Of a stretch of 64,000 nt of DNA, positions 1-14,400 are shown piece by piece. How positions within the stretch are numbered: position 1 is the stretch's first letter; each line of letters opens with the position of its first letter. This stretch comes from Chondrosia reniformis (lineage: Eukaryota; Porifera; Demospongiae; Chondrillida; Chondrillidae). The stretch is taken from NCBI GenBank assembly GCA_947172415.1, contig OX359197.1, positions 4,340,001 to 4,404,000 on the forward strand. Direction: 5' to 3'. The notes below the pieces were generated by a model, which saw nothing but the letters and a program-made list of their open reading frames with translations, was not told where the DNA came from and ran no database searches. Position numbers and translations under genes: made by a program.

Positions 1-89
1 GTTTATCCAGTCCTGTATGGTTACATAGTTTAGATACTTGATGATTTGATCAACGCTTGCATGCAGGTAGGTTATGTAAAGTTGTATTA

Positions 90-579
90 AGGCCACTCCA
101 AATTACACTTTAGTTTCCCGTCCCCCCCACCCCCCCAGGTGCCAAAAAGCATGCAGGAGGGAGAGTATTCTTTAGTATTCATTATTTCATTATTTTACAA
201 TAATAGTGTATGCAAGAAGGTAAATGTACAGGAAGTGTATAAATAGATAGTCTTCAATGTATTCTATTATTAATTAAAAATTGCCCACAGAAGAAGCATC
301 TGAGTGCAACTAACATCAAAAATGCTTGTGTTTACCAGTGTCATAGCCTTCACATCACTGTAGGACTAGATGTAGGAGACCACAAGGCAAATGTGACAAT
401 GAGCGCATGCACTACATGTGCTTTACTAACCGCAAAACGCTTTATTAGGGTTTGTACAATGGGTATTACTAGTATAACTGATATATAATAAAACTAACAG
501 ACAATAATGAAAAAGCAGGCGGCTTCCTGTAATGCACTCGGGCGGTGGACAGGAACTAAAGTGTAATTTGGAGTGGCCT
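90..579. repeat. MITE-like element with ~28-bp terminal inverted repeats
   Basis: The left end (from about 90) carries ggccactccaaattacac and the right end (to about 579) carries its reverse complement, with the match continuing over about 28 bp (next bases tttagtt / aactaaa). The 430 bp between has no coding potential and includes a C-run next to the left arm. A size near 490 bp with terminal inverted repeats fits a non-autonomous DNA transposon. I could not settle the target-site duplication, because the flanks TTA and ATT are too short and AT-rich. Confidence 0.75.
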
Positions 580-2509
580 ATTGATTGCATGATCCATCAC
601 TCCATTTTGTGTTGATTTCCTAAGGATTCCAATTTATTAAATAGTCAATTGTGTAGGTTCCACGGTATATACATAAATTACTGCTATTGAATAGTGAATA
701 AAATGAATGAATTAAGGAAAAACAAATATAAAAAGGCATCAGTCCACCTGTAATCTTATATATACAGTGGGACCTGGGTTATCCAATACTGTTTGTTCCC
801 AGCCAAAACATACATACATATTAATTAGTACAATGCAAACATCTACTGCTAGAATTTCATATATTCATCCCGAAATTTAGGTATTTGTAAATAGAAATAA
901 CAACTATGTCATACATATATATGTTAGCCAAGTGCAATTACTAGTACTTTTGAGAAGTCAAATGTTTGCAGATTTTGGAAACTGCTAACTGTAATGTTAG
1001 AGGATGAGCTGAAAATGGAAGTCTCAATAGATGTTTGGGGTCTGCTGTTATGGCCAACCTTGGATAGCAAAGAGCTAATAGTATTTTTTCTTCTATTGCT
1101 GGATGGAAGGTTTTCACATAGGGTTTGTCAAACTGTGATCATTAATATATATAAAATAATATTCAATTCTGTAGATTCAGATAGGCATTAGCTTAAAAGT
1201 ATTTTAAGGGTTTTAAGTTACATTAGTGCTATTTCAAACACACTTTCCCACCAAAAACTTTAGCATAAACACATTAATATGATACCTGACGAATTTCAAG
1301 AACAACTTTCCATGGAAATTTGCAACTGTAAGCCCATTAGCTCTTTGTATAAGTGTCTTGTGATCTGCCTACTACACAATTTACTTGACATTAATCAAAT
1401 CATATGGCATTATTCAAATTATATGACATTAATCAAATCATATGACATTAATCAAATCATATGACATATTTTAGCTTTTTTGTGTCATACAACCATTGCA
1501 CAACTCAGTAAAACAGCTGCAGATGGTTTCTGTACCTATTCTTCCTACACATCTAAATATAATTCTTAAGGAACTTAATATATAGATACATAAGGAGAAT
1601 AGGTACTGCTGATAGAACATAAGAAAAGGCAACAAAAGCAATTTTCCTATGGCTGCATGACTATACACAGAATAAATAGCAAGTACTAAGTGGTGTCCGA
1701 ATATAGAAGCCACGCCCTAGTGAGATAGAATTCCCTGATTGCGTACAGCAAGTTCTCTAAGAAAGGTCTTTGTAATGACGTTCGATTTGAAATTTATATA
1801 TAGCTTTCGAGATATCATCGGGACGACTTCTGATTGCTTACTCTAAATGCTAAACCCACCTTAAGCAACATGAATTGCAGAAAGCTTCTCTCTACCAATT
1901 CCAACAACAACACGTGCAACCAAATCGACGGGCCATCACTTCCATTCGTGTCGAGGCTACGGGAAGCGATGACGTAATAGATTACTATCGTTTATGACAA
2001 ATATTAAATCACAGCAGCATTATGCAATCATTCCTATACCATTGTATTGCGAACACGTCAGCAGTTTTCGGGCAGAGAAGAATGAGACCATTCCCGCTCT
2101 ATCCGAAAAGTGTTACTTTTGAAGGTACCAAATTAGGGCCTCTTCGAAAGCTATTTTTTAATTAAGTTTCAAATTCTTTGTATATTGGAGTATATACTGC
2201 CGTACTCTCTGATACTCGCGATACAAAAAGATGAACTATACTTTCTTGTTGACACCTCGATCGCGATTCGACTCCCTACCGACTCGATCAAAAAAACTCG
2301 ATTCCGCTTCCATTATGCTCGGTAATCATAGTCAATATAACTAAACTACAAGACTAATAGCTTGGAGGTTGTTCTGAAGATACTCATTGTTTTGAGCTTG
2401 TTCCTCGTTTCTTATTTAAGAAACATCTAAATCTATCAGGAATCTTTCTTTTGTCTGGTACCTATATAATAAATAATTACAAGAATATGTATGTGAAAAA
2501 TCAAGAAAT
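580..2509. other. Noncoding stretch left of the first gene
   Basis: I see no gene here. The short open frames have no recognisable domain, splice context or codon structure. About 1880-2300 is visibly richer in CpG than its surroundings (for example around 1930-1975), which could be the edge of a regulatory region or an old insertion. The 3' UTR of the minus-strand gene ending at 2510 should extend leftward into this stretch, but I could not find a clear AATAAA signal on that strand. Confidence 0.5.
1385..1468. repeat. 19-bp tandem repeat, about 4 copies
   Basis: The unit tgacattaatcaaatcata is repeated in tandem. Copies three and four are identical and copy two has three changes. It lies in noncoding DNA. 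Confidence 0.85.
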
Positions 2510-5420
2510 TTACATGTATGTATATCCTTCCTTTATGCTACACACATTTGCATATCTGGAGCGCTTGGTGATGCAACTTCCAAGTCTATTCAGACATCTC
2601 TGCCTATTAAAGGCTTGCACTCTACACTTGAATTCTGTGGTAGTACACCTTCTTGGAATGGCCTTCTCTTGTTTGTTGTAATAGCAGGAAGCACATGTTG
2701 TAACAGGGAAGCAACCACGAGATGGATGCACATACTGAATGCTTCCTAGGGAAACATTAGCATCTCTAAATCAATAAGAAAATATCAGTAATGGATCTCT
2801 AGCCTTTTTCTTTTTCTTTTCAGAATTGATAAAACGGTCATCTATTTTGATAATATCCTCTCCTCCAATGCTCACTAGCAATAGCACATTGTACAGCTAT
2901 GTACTTACATGTAGCAATAAGTATTAATCTGCTCTTCATCAGTCAAGTTAACACAAAGATCATGTGAACACTCTGGCATAAGTTCTGTATAATGAACAGG
3001 ATACTCTGTAACAAAGGCTTTACTTTACACACATACACATATTCTATCAACAGAGAGCAATTCTACAGCTAATGATTCTTACCACAGTCATCAGAAGTAC
3101 ATGAATGTGTTCCATCGATTAAACAGTTACTACACACATAATAAAAATACTATATACACCTCTTTTTCCTTATGTGCAAGTAAAATAAAAACAAATGAGA
3201 AGGATTGCTCATGGAGCACAAACACTGTGAAATGGGTGTGAAAGAATAGATGAGCTAAAAGCAACACAGAAAGCACTATCATCCTTAATTCTCCTTGACA
3301 CAGTACCTTCAGTACATAAAATGTACAAAAACAACATGGCAGAAGCTTCTCTTAAAGACATAAATTGCCCCAAATATATACCAGTTGTATGGATCTCAGC
3401 CTATGTAGGTATAGTTAACCATCCTTTTTCATCATTAAGCTACAGTACAGAGTTTGTAAAAGGCTATAAATCGCCTGCTTAGACATTGCATACATCAGCA
3501 TTCTCTGCTTGTAGGATGCTAATGTTTGGATATACGGCCTACAAGTCAACAGTCTATATGTGAGTTTCAAGGTGGACACAGGTGCCAAGGTGACAGTTAT
3601 CTCAGAGGACGTCAGCAAGGCCCTAGGATTGGATGCACTGCAGCCACCCACCAAAAAGCTCCATGGACCTGATCACAGCCCCTTGAAATCGTCAGGGAAG
3701 CCACAGTCAGGTTAGCCTACATGGACAAAGAATGCACACAAGTCATTTTTGTCCTGCAGAAAGTGAAGCACAACCTGTTAGGCTTACCTGCTATCTGTGC
3801 CCTGCATGTGCTTGCCCAAGTCACGACTGTCACTCAACTGATCTCAGAGCAGACCCCAATTCCAGACCAATTCCCCTCACTTTTCAAGGGCCTAGGAACA
3901 TTCAAGGGTGACAGTTACGTTGTTTAGCTGAAATCCTATGTGAAACCATTTGCTGTATACACCCCATGTAATGTTCCCATTCCCTGAGGAAAAAGGTTCA
4001 AGAGGAGTTGTCCTGGCTGGCATCCCTCAGGGTCATCTCGCCTGCATAGGAGCCCACACAATGGTGTGCTGGGATGGTGGTCGTCCCAAAACCATCAGGT
4101 GCTGTCAGAATGTGTATAGATTTCCATCAGCTGAACAAGAGTGTGCTTCGTAAAGTTTTTCCATTGCCAAAAGTCGATGTGATGCTAGCTTAGCTAGCAG
4201 GAGCCACAATCTTTAGCAGATTGGATGCCAACTTTCACTGGCAGAAGAGTTATGCAATCTCACCACATTTGGGAGGTACACCTTCAAAAAGCTGTCTTTC
4301 AGGATTAGCAGTGCACCAAAGTACTTCCAATACCAAACAAATCAGTGCTAAATGGGAGACTGTGGTTCCCATTAAGCTAGCAATACTTTACACTTGGGTC
4401 GTAAGTGATGCATGTGTTTTCATGGAAAGAAGGAGATATAGAGTTAAATATCAAATACTGGACATTCTGAAATGCGGACAACCTCTACACAATAGACATG
4501 CTAAATGGTCCCAAATGATTTGCTATAGAAACCAACATACACTCATACCTCCATTAACAGACACTCTGAACGCCGACATGTTTTGTTGTAGATTAGTCGA
4601 GTTTAGGCTAGAATTGATTGTTTGTTCAATTACACTTACTGTACGTGTAACACATGTGTGATTGACAGATTAATTGGTGTTAATTACAATGTTTATTAAC
4701 TTAAGTATTTCATCAGCAAAACAGCCTGTTGGAGGTGAAATTGTGAGGTGAAATTGTGAGGTGGCTGAGTATGTGTATACATTTTCTGTACAAAAGAATT
4801 GGCTCAGTGAAATCTTAGACAGATTGGTGGGGTTACCAAAGAGGGGGTGGAATATTGAGGTGATACTACATACATATAAAGAGAAGGCTTACCATGTATT
4901 ACACCCATCTCCAAAGGCAAAGGTTGTTCCAGGCATAAAATCTCTCCCTTTATATGGACAGGCACAGACATCACAACATTCACCATCAGGAGCTGGTAAT
5001 ACTTTAGCATTTTCATCACAAGTTGGGCATGTGATTTCCTAACATGGAAAGATTCAAGAAATTTATAAGGTATTAATGTAAAAATATGTATGTATCAGTT
5101 GTAACAGGGACATATGTAATAAACTTACTGGACAAACAACAACTCCCCTTTTGCAAGTACTAATGCAAAGAAAAATGTATATTTTAATGTAAAAACATAA
5201 ATGGAAATACTTTTGGAGTTACCAATCTTGCATGCATGGTTCTCCAGATTCAAATCTTGTCCCATCATCCACCATAGAACCATCAGTGAGAGTACATGGT
5301 ATTGCTTCAACTAATCAAAAGAAGCAGCACAAAAACTCTAAATATTTCCAGTGTGTACCATCTCCTAACTTACACTTATCACACAATATACCAGTATATC
5401 CATCATCACATTCACACATA
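2510..5420 (-). other. EGF-like exon, VWC domain(s) and Cys-rich C-terminus of the Calx-beta gene
   Basis: Exon 5359-5420 reads as the C-terminal half of an EGF module (C-E-C-D-D-G-Y-T-G-x-x-C). Exons 5223-5304, 5129-5159 (31 bp) and 4893-5038 join in phase to give a VWC pattern: DGTRFESGEPC, then C-T-C-K-R-G-V-V-V-C-P, then C-P-x-C, ending CCDVC. The next exon, 3083-3129, joins in phase and starts a further cysteine cluster (NCLIDGTHSC). Exons 2909-3005 and 2510-2741 add about 14 more cysteines and a basic end before TAA. The splice phases agree from 5304 to the stop. VWC modules in animals often bind BMP-type ligands or collagens; that role here is inference. Whether this tail belongs to the same transcript as the Calx exons is likely but not proven. 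Confidence 0.7.
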
Positions 5421-8400
5421 CTGTATGAGGAAAAACACAAATACTGTACCATGGCCACAAGAAGGAGAGGATACGGGTAAAGCACAAGAGTAGAAAAATG
5501 TCATTCTTATTATTCTACTGGCTCTGAGGCAGAGCTACACATAGGTTAAACTCATAGGGATTCTGAGATGCATGGTTGTATCCTATGATGCCTCAAAAGC
5601 CATGGGTTAAACCATAAATACATATATACATGAAGAATACACAAATTGTTGACTTAAGAACAGTACCATCATTGTCACTGATTATAACCTCTGATGAATT
5701 AATTAGTTTTAGAACACTCCCAGCATCTTCTTCTGATCTTGTGACATTGATGTTGTAATTTAACTTCAAAGATTCAGTTGGTTCTGCTATATCATCATCA
5801 ATAAGAGTGACATTGAGATTGGAAGAGTATCTCTCACCAGCATCAAAATGGACCCTTTCATTTATAATTTCAATGTAATCCATATTAGCTGCATGTAAAA
5901 ATGAGTGAATACTACAACATGTACATTGTAGCAAAATGTAGATGACTACTAGAAACCATCTACTATCATGAATTTTCATTGTGCAGGTAGCACAGGTATA
6001 TTTTCCAATGAAACTAAACAAAAGATATGACACAAGTTGAATGAAAATTAAACTTCAGTGGGAATACTAAAAAATAAAAACATTTAAAAATGAAGTTAGA
6101 CGTAGGGAGGATGACCAGTGTCGCAACAATGAATATATAGCACCTCTGGAACAAATGTGAAACGAGACAGTGATCATAAGATACAGTTAACCATACAGAA
6201 GTGGTATACTGAAATTTAGGTTACTTTTCCATACTCATCATTTCTGTGTTTGGGTACACCATCCCTACTTCAGCTATCTATGGAGTGCCCAAAACATAGA
6301 AGTGAGACTGTCAGACCTAAGTGACTTCTGTATAACCTCTCCCGATAGCTGCAGAGAAATAGCTTGGAAATTATCCATTGAGCAAGATTTTTGTATAACC
6401 GTCTAAACACTAAGTCATTGGAACTGCACCAGCCACTCCAAGGTATATCTATCAATGAACGAATCGTTCTCCTGTTTCTCCTTCTGTTAGTCAGTTTACT
6501 CTCCAACCCATATCCTATAACAATTGTCTCTCTATACTTGAGGATAAGCTACGAACTAAATCCACTGGTCCTGATAACATTCCATCTTTCATCCTGAAAC
6601 TATGCAAATATCTGGTTGTTGTTCCTCTAACTAATATCATCACCTCTTCCTTCTCCTCTGTAGCTGTTTTCCAACCACTTGGAAGCAATCCTTAGCCAAA
6701 CCTCTCCGCAGAGGTTACCCCAAAGACTTCTTTACCAACTATAGACCGATCTCTTTTCTACCTACCTGTATTATATAGTAAACTGATTGAACATGCTGTA
6801 TGGTCACAGTTAGTTCACCATCTTCACAGAAACAGCCTTCCTTATCCTCTCCAGTCAGGAGTTAGGTATGGTCATTCCACCTCCTCTATACCGTTAATGG
6901 TCACTAATGACTGGTATAATGCTCTAGATTCTGGCCTTTTTGTTGGTGTTGTCTTCCTGAATGTGGCAAATGCCTTTGACACAGTTGATCACCCCCTTCT
7001 TTCCAAACTTACTACCTATGGTATTTTCGGCTTATCCTTAGAGTAGTTTGCTTCTTATCTTTTAGGTTGTACCCAGTGTACTATCATAAATGGTTCTTCC
7101 TCCCAAGCCTTACCCTTCTTTGCTGGAGTTCCTCAAGCTTCAGTTCTTGGGCCAAATCTCTTTTCCATTCACATAAACTGCCTCCTGCTCTTTGTCCTCC
7201 ATCATGCAATACAATTCTTTTAGCCCATGATACGACTCTTTACATCTCTGCAATATGGTGAGAATGAAGGCTTTAGCACGGGGATACTTCTGGTGGCCAA
7301 CACTAGACAACGAGATTGAGGAGACAGCTAGGGGTTGTGTAGCTTGTCAATCAGTCAAGAATACACCTCAGAAGGCGCCATTGCATCCCTGGCTTTGGCC
7401 AGCACAACCTTGGCAGAGGATACACGTGGATTTTGCGGGACCCTTCCGGGGCAAGATGTTCTTTTTGTTGATAGACGCACATGCAAAGTGGCCTGAGATC
7501 GTGGAAATGTCATCTACAACAGCTACTAAAACAATAGATGTCTTACGCCGTCTCTTCGCAGCATACGGTCTTCCAGAACAGTTCGTTTCTGACAATTGAC
7601 CTCAGTTTGCCTCAGAGGAGTTTGCAACTTTTATGAAAAAGAATGGGGTGAAACACATCAGAGTGGCACCTTATCATCCAGCTTCTAATGGTGCTGTGGA
7701 AAGACTAGTCCAGACCTTCAAGCAAGCAATGAGGGCTGTGACGGATAATGGTTTGTCATCTCAGCACAATCTGAACAACTTCTTGATGACTTATCGAACC
7801 ACTCCTCATAGCACTACTGGGAAGACTCCTTCACAACTCTTCTTAGGGAGACGCATACTTACCAGATTCAGTCTGTTAATGCCTGATGTTGCAAGTGGTG
7901 CGAGAGATCACCAGGCTGAGCAAAAGAAACATCATGACGTTCGGGCCAGAGAACGGGAGTTGCCCTTGGGTTCTACGGTTACCTATAAGGATTCAAAAAA
8001 TCCGTCCCAGTGGCTTCCCGGAGTGGTCGTGAAGCAGCGGGGTCCTGTGTCATACTTGGTCAAGTTAAATACTGGTCAAGTTTGGAGGAAGCACGTGGAC
8101 CAGATTAGGCAAGTTGGCAATGATTCCAGTGAGAGTGAAATTGCAACTAGCCCAGTGATATCACAGGAGCCAACATCCTCATTGAGTGGCATTTCAGGTC
8201 CAGTTGATGGAATGAGGACTAATGTTACTGACACTTCTAGCCGTGAGAACACTGCTGTTGAAGTTCGGAGATATCCGCTTAGAGAGCGTAGGCCTGTGGA
8301 CAAGCTTACTTATTAGGTAGACTCACCTTCTTGTCCGTTTTTGTGCACATGCTTTTTCTTTGTCCTCTTCGGATTTAGAGGAGAGGAGTGTACTGTATGC

Positions 8401-11400
8401 TTAGTTAATTGTTATAAACTGATTGCTTAAACTAGTGAAAACCAGTTGTAACAGGTGTGTGTGTGTGTGGTTTTTATAGAAGTGCTATTGTATTGTTTTT
8501 GTTAATAAATGGAGAATTGAAGTTCAAGTGTTTTACTTAGCTAGTGAAGTTTGCTTGATTATTTGAACCCATAGAACATTACAGTAACCACTACAATAAG
8601 CCTAAGTACATAACTCCTTGCAATTGAAAGTAATAGAATATGAAACACTTTATATTTATTATTGAAAAGAACAACTATATACTCAACTGACCTTTAGCAG
8701 TTATATCCTCTGACCTGACTTCTAAATTAAATCCAAAGGTACAATAGCATTCACTGTTGACAGGCATATATGTACCAGACGTTTCATATAGTGCTTCATA
8801 TCGGACACTGACAAATTCATCCTCATCAAAGTGATTCATTGAAAATTCTGGTCTGACATATACAGCTGTGTGACATAAAATTATTATACATCCTTATTCT
8901 AAAAGAAATTTGTTTCAGGGACATACCATTGATATCAGTAATGACTACACGAGTCCTGTTTTTATCTGCAACTGTGATACTTGTTTCATTGTCAGAAATT
9001 GAATAAATTGACAAATCAAAGTATTCAGTTCCTTCAACCAAACAGTCTGTTTTCAGGTCTATCAAAAGCTCTGAAGATGCTCTTCCGAGCAATGGATCAA
9101 AACGTACTCTACCAGTATCAGGTGTGATTACATAGTCAGCTACACATGTACATAAGTGAATCTGGTAAATTATCAGTAAATGTGAATAGTTAGGCTTACT
9201 GAGTTAAAATAGAAAGATAAGTGATTATGCAATGATGGTTCTTAGACACAAGCCTTAGTTTGTTTCAAAAATGATATTCTAATGTAAAGGATGGCAGATT
9301 ATTTAGATGACAGAAAATATACGTACATGGTAAATTATAAAATATATGATGGAGATTTCGAGGAATCTACTTTATATAAATTTATTAGTTACAGGTGGGA
9401 ATAGTGAACAAAGTTCAAGAATATCACTGAGGTACGTATGTATATGTGCTAAATGAATCTGCATACACGTATATACACGTACGTAAGTATGCGCATACAT
9501 ATAATATAGATAACAGGTGTGCATGGAAAAAGTATATAAATGTTGAAAACCATAAAAATGACAAGCATGGACAAATTAATCACCAGTGGCTATCACTATT
9601 ATCAATGAATATTGTAAATTAAAAATAACTACAAAAGGATTTGGCCTGTATATATTCAATAAAGGTCTCATTTCTTTCTACTACGTATGCAATTGCAATA
9701 GGTTGAGACATTTCTTAGTTTATGTGATACAAACATGAAATACATGTACCAGATTCTGCTTCATATGGCTTCTCAGGTGAGCTGATGAGGAGAGATGTGG
9801 TAAATATTTTCACTTGAAAGGCTTTAGCAAACTCCGAGGTTGCTACTAATCTGACTTTTACTTCTTCTCCTTCAGTACCCGTATATGTACTGTGCTCAAA
9901 ACCTATTTCAAGATCTACAAGTATAACCAAAAGAAGCTTGAGACTACTGAGGTATGCACATACATATGTAGGAAACAAATTTCATACCTGGCTGAAAAAT
10001 GTACATGGACAGAGTTTTAAGTTGTGCAAGTGTACAAGTGTGATCAAATTACGTAGGATCCATTTTTGTTACAAACGGCATACTTTACAATCATGAAGGA
10101 TCATGAGGCTCCACTAATACATCCAATCCAGGAAGAACCTGGACTCTCTCTTAACAAATGTAATATATATTAGTGTGTCTACTACATTAATTTTTGTACT
10201 TATATCAGTTTAAATTGACTATAAACAAAAATGAACTGACACAAATATATTTGGAATTACAGTAATATGTACAGCTTATATCAGCTTACCATCATCACCT
10301 TTAATGATTATTGAAATTATGTCTTGCTCTCCAACAACCCTACCATCAGCTTGTTGACCAGTGGGTAGTAAAATAACACATATAAAGGTTTCATCTCCTT
10401 CAGATATTTCATCTTTAATAATTTCAAGTTCTGCATTGGTTGACGTTGATTCTCTTTTACCAATATTACTTTCCATAAATTCAACTCTTTCTTTTCTTAG
10501 ATTATAATCGTCACTTTCTGCAGTAGGACGGTGATACATTAAAGGATATAACGGTCTCAATCCCTATACCTAAGGGAAACTTTCTAAAAATCAAACTTAA
10601 AGTAAACATTCTCAAAAAGAGAAAAACTTATGAAAGAAGCAAGTGCAGATAATCAAATTCAAGACAGCTAGTTTAGACCATCAGTACTCTAGCTGCCATT
10701 GAGTCACAGTTGCAATAATATTATTTCATTCATGAATCTCCTCTTGTGCTAACTAGAGAGTAAATACTTAGAATCCATTTACACTAATTACGTAAGCTAT
10801 GATTTAAATGTACACATATCAGACCAAGCTGGTAATCAGAGATCCAGCTCATTTCCAGTAGATCACTGGCCACCATCATCCACAGGAGAGCTCTTTTAAT
10901 CAAATAATATCAGTAGTGATAATCAAACCCCAAGTAAATCATAAATAGCTAGGGAAAACACAATTTTTGGGAATCAAACAGGACATGCAGCTGGTTTTTA
11001 AGTAACGTGCTCTGTTGTTGAAATACAATTAACACAGCCAATACTCTATTCATGTTTTCATGATTAATCATAGCTAAAATAAAAAAATGTAACATGGATA
11101 TTTTACCTGTTGCAGTGTTGTCAGAATCAACCTCAAAACAACCTACTCTCACAGTAAATGCTCTTGCATAGAATCCACTAGCTTTCAACTGAAATGGGTA
11201 TAATCCAATATCCTCACTTATGTGTATAGTATCATTTCCAACAAATGATATTATAATTTCTAAGTCAATTAAAAAACATATAAAAAAGAATTCATATTGA
11301 CTAATTGATCTCACCATCATCATCCTCAATAGCTACAGTAAGTGTAGCTGGTACTCCCTTTTGTATGTTTGTCATATTTGGAGGCAAATCAAATGTAACA

Positions 11401-14400
11401 CTTAATTCTTCTACTCCTTCCCATATACTATCATCAAAAGTTATCAATGTAGCAGGGCTTGATCGCGTTTCTCCAACAGCAAATTGCACTTCAACATTAA
11501 GTCCAAAAGGGTTTTCAGCAATGATAAAATCATCTAAGATTAGGCAAAAATAGATTAGAATAATTTAAGCACCTCTAAAACTGGATATGCATACTACTAG
11601 CAACCTTACCAATATTTTCAGAAGTAAATTTCAGGTTCACTGTAAAGTTTTCAGTGATTGCACCAATTGCCAAAATTCTGATTTCAGATTGGCTACCCTC
11701 AAGTATTTTCATCCGTGAAGACATAAATCTTAATTTCACTGGATTGTTTGGAATAACTATGGAATAGTATGTAAGAGTTTCTATTATTCAGGTTAAAGAT
11801 CCACTCTCATGAAAATGTAAAAGTTTGTAGACATATAGTTATTACCTGTTTTAAATATTTTCCATACTGGATACAAAAAATCATCTTTATGCAAGAGTCA
11901 GTTACTAACTACAAATAACCTACTAAAATTAGCAAGTGCTTAGTCAGTTCCTTCTTAGACATACGTATATACTAGACAAGAAACACTACACAAGTCAACA
12001 TAGGATTACTGTATTTGCCCGTTTATCAGCTTTTATATATAGAATACGTTATAGTGTAACACCAATACTAGGCATTGTATTACAACAGGCCACACTGCAA
12101 ATTCTAGGTATGGTGCCTTTTAAATAGCCAATAATAATTATATCTATGAATTTGTATAACTACATAGGAAGCTTCAACATCTCTTGAAGGTAACTTACCT
12201 TTTTGCTCATTTTTACTACGTTATAAGGTTAATTTCTTTACGAAAGGGGGGGCGAATATCATATAGTGAAAATTTTAAGGTTACAACTAGTTGAAGAGAG
12301 CACTGCCAAGTGCAAATTACATATCAGTAGAGTACTATAATATATGTGTATGAATCAATATTATATGAGGCAAGCATAACCACCAGAGGCAGAAAGATTT
12401 CTTGTTGCCCATAGACCCATTTCAAAAGTATTCCAATGTCCATGATCACAGGTTTATTAGATAAATGATTAAAGTTATATTTTTTAAAATCATAAAGTGA
12501 ATACAATATTCTAAATATTTTAATTCTCACCAGGCATGTTCAATATTTTGTCATGGAGAGGACATCTTTTCAAAGGTTTTCACACAGTCAATTTACTCTT
12601 AAATATATCATTGCAAGGAAACTAAAAAGTACAATCAAATTATCGTCCCTTGCAAGCTCTGTAATATTTGTATATATATCCAGTATGGCACATAACACAG
12701 AGAGTACAAATCTTTGAATGGTTTATCTTCCGAATATTTGAGCATTTAAGGAAGCAAAGAGGCAAAAGATGAATCATTCAAAAAGACCCATTTGACACTG
12801 TTAAAAGAAATTCTTATTCATTTATTATATTTAAAGTGCCAGTTACAAAATTAAAGAGATCCAAGTGACCCCTAGGATAATCAGTATTTATATAGTACGT
12901 ATAGTTGCAGGTTTTGAAATTCTCAACTACTGCATAGAGAGTAGTAGTTGATACAGATCATCCAATTGCAAGGTAGAACACATGGCCTTCCAATTACCTT
13001 TTCACACCTTAGTATAGACTGAAGATGATGCATCTGCATGCCATATATCAACAAAGGTTCTAGTCTTAAAGGGGACTCAGCTAATAACCACATCAGATTT
13101 GATTTCCCTTGTGACGAAGCTAAGAATAATGACGGTTGGTTGCATGCATTCGCATAATCAACAGGGTTAGAGACCATTTTGTAACTTGTACACAAGGACG
13201 TAAAAGGCCAAGGCCTTTATATACGTATGTCATATGATGTCATATGATGTCCCTTCATCAATCATCAATTACATAACCTGAGAATGATAAATTTTGCAGT
13301 TTTGAGATAATCATAAGTCATGATCACATTATAAAGTAAATGACATCCCTGCCACAGTAGTATAGGTGTATCTGATAATCACTATGCAGTTGGGCTATAT
13401 ATATATACCTGGTTAATTGGTATAATTCTTAGCTTGCTACTTAAACCAGTCAGTCACTAGACCTTAGCAAACTTGAATGCTACTACACACAAATAATAAC
13501 TTAGAGAAAACGTTTTCTGGGCTTAGAAGCAGGTTGCCCCCTTGAAAGTTGTTTTCAAAATTCTCGCACAGTGAGTTAGGAAAGAGCAAAGCCAAGAACA
13601 TTGTTAAAGTAGCCCTGGGAATCTATCAACCTGACCCAGCTTAGCCATAACTAGAGCTGCAGCAAATATGTGGGCATATTATCAGGAATAATGGGACTGC
13701 ATGAGGTTACAAGTAAAGTTTTCACAAAAAATACCAGAAACCACTAGGTTGATTGTCAAGAGAGTATCTTCTCGGCTTTGAATCCTAGCCTTGGAGAAGA
13801 AAATCTATCGATCTATTGGATATATACAGACCACATATATTTGACTGGAGAATGAATACCATTTTGAACATGTGCTTGGCTCTATGTTTTCATTTCAATG
13901 TTTTCTACATTGGATCTGGCTACATGCATGTGGAAGTTGCTACAAAAAGGAGAATTTTTTGAGGTTCCTAATTGCACATATTGGATACATGGAAAACATG
14001 TCAAGTTGTTATTTCAAGACAACGAACATTATTCTATGGTCCAAACCTGATCTCGCAGTGCTAAAATATTTTAACGCATCCAGTATGTACCTACATTCAA
14101 ATAATTTGAACCATTGTTCTATGCCTCGCTGTTGTCTCTTTAGGTTGCAGGGTAGATAGTATTTTAACTTAGCTACTTAGTTGACTCAAAATATAGATAT
14201 GGCCCTAAACGGCTACTAAACATTTCTTTGCCACACTAGGCAATCTCAATTAGAATCCCTAAGGTGACGGAAACAGTTAACCTCGCTCGTGATCGGTAGC
14301 TCGGTAGCTATAGCATTTCATGAATACGTATACGTAGTCTAACTGAGGTTTTACATAGTCTCGCCATCGTGGCGTTGAATAAAGGGTTGCGGCCCCGGCT

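Noticed and set aside
994..1713. Open frames of 60-80 codons in the left flank
   Set aside because: Chance frames in AT-rich DNA, partly made of the 19-bp tandem repeat.
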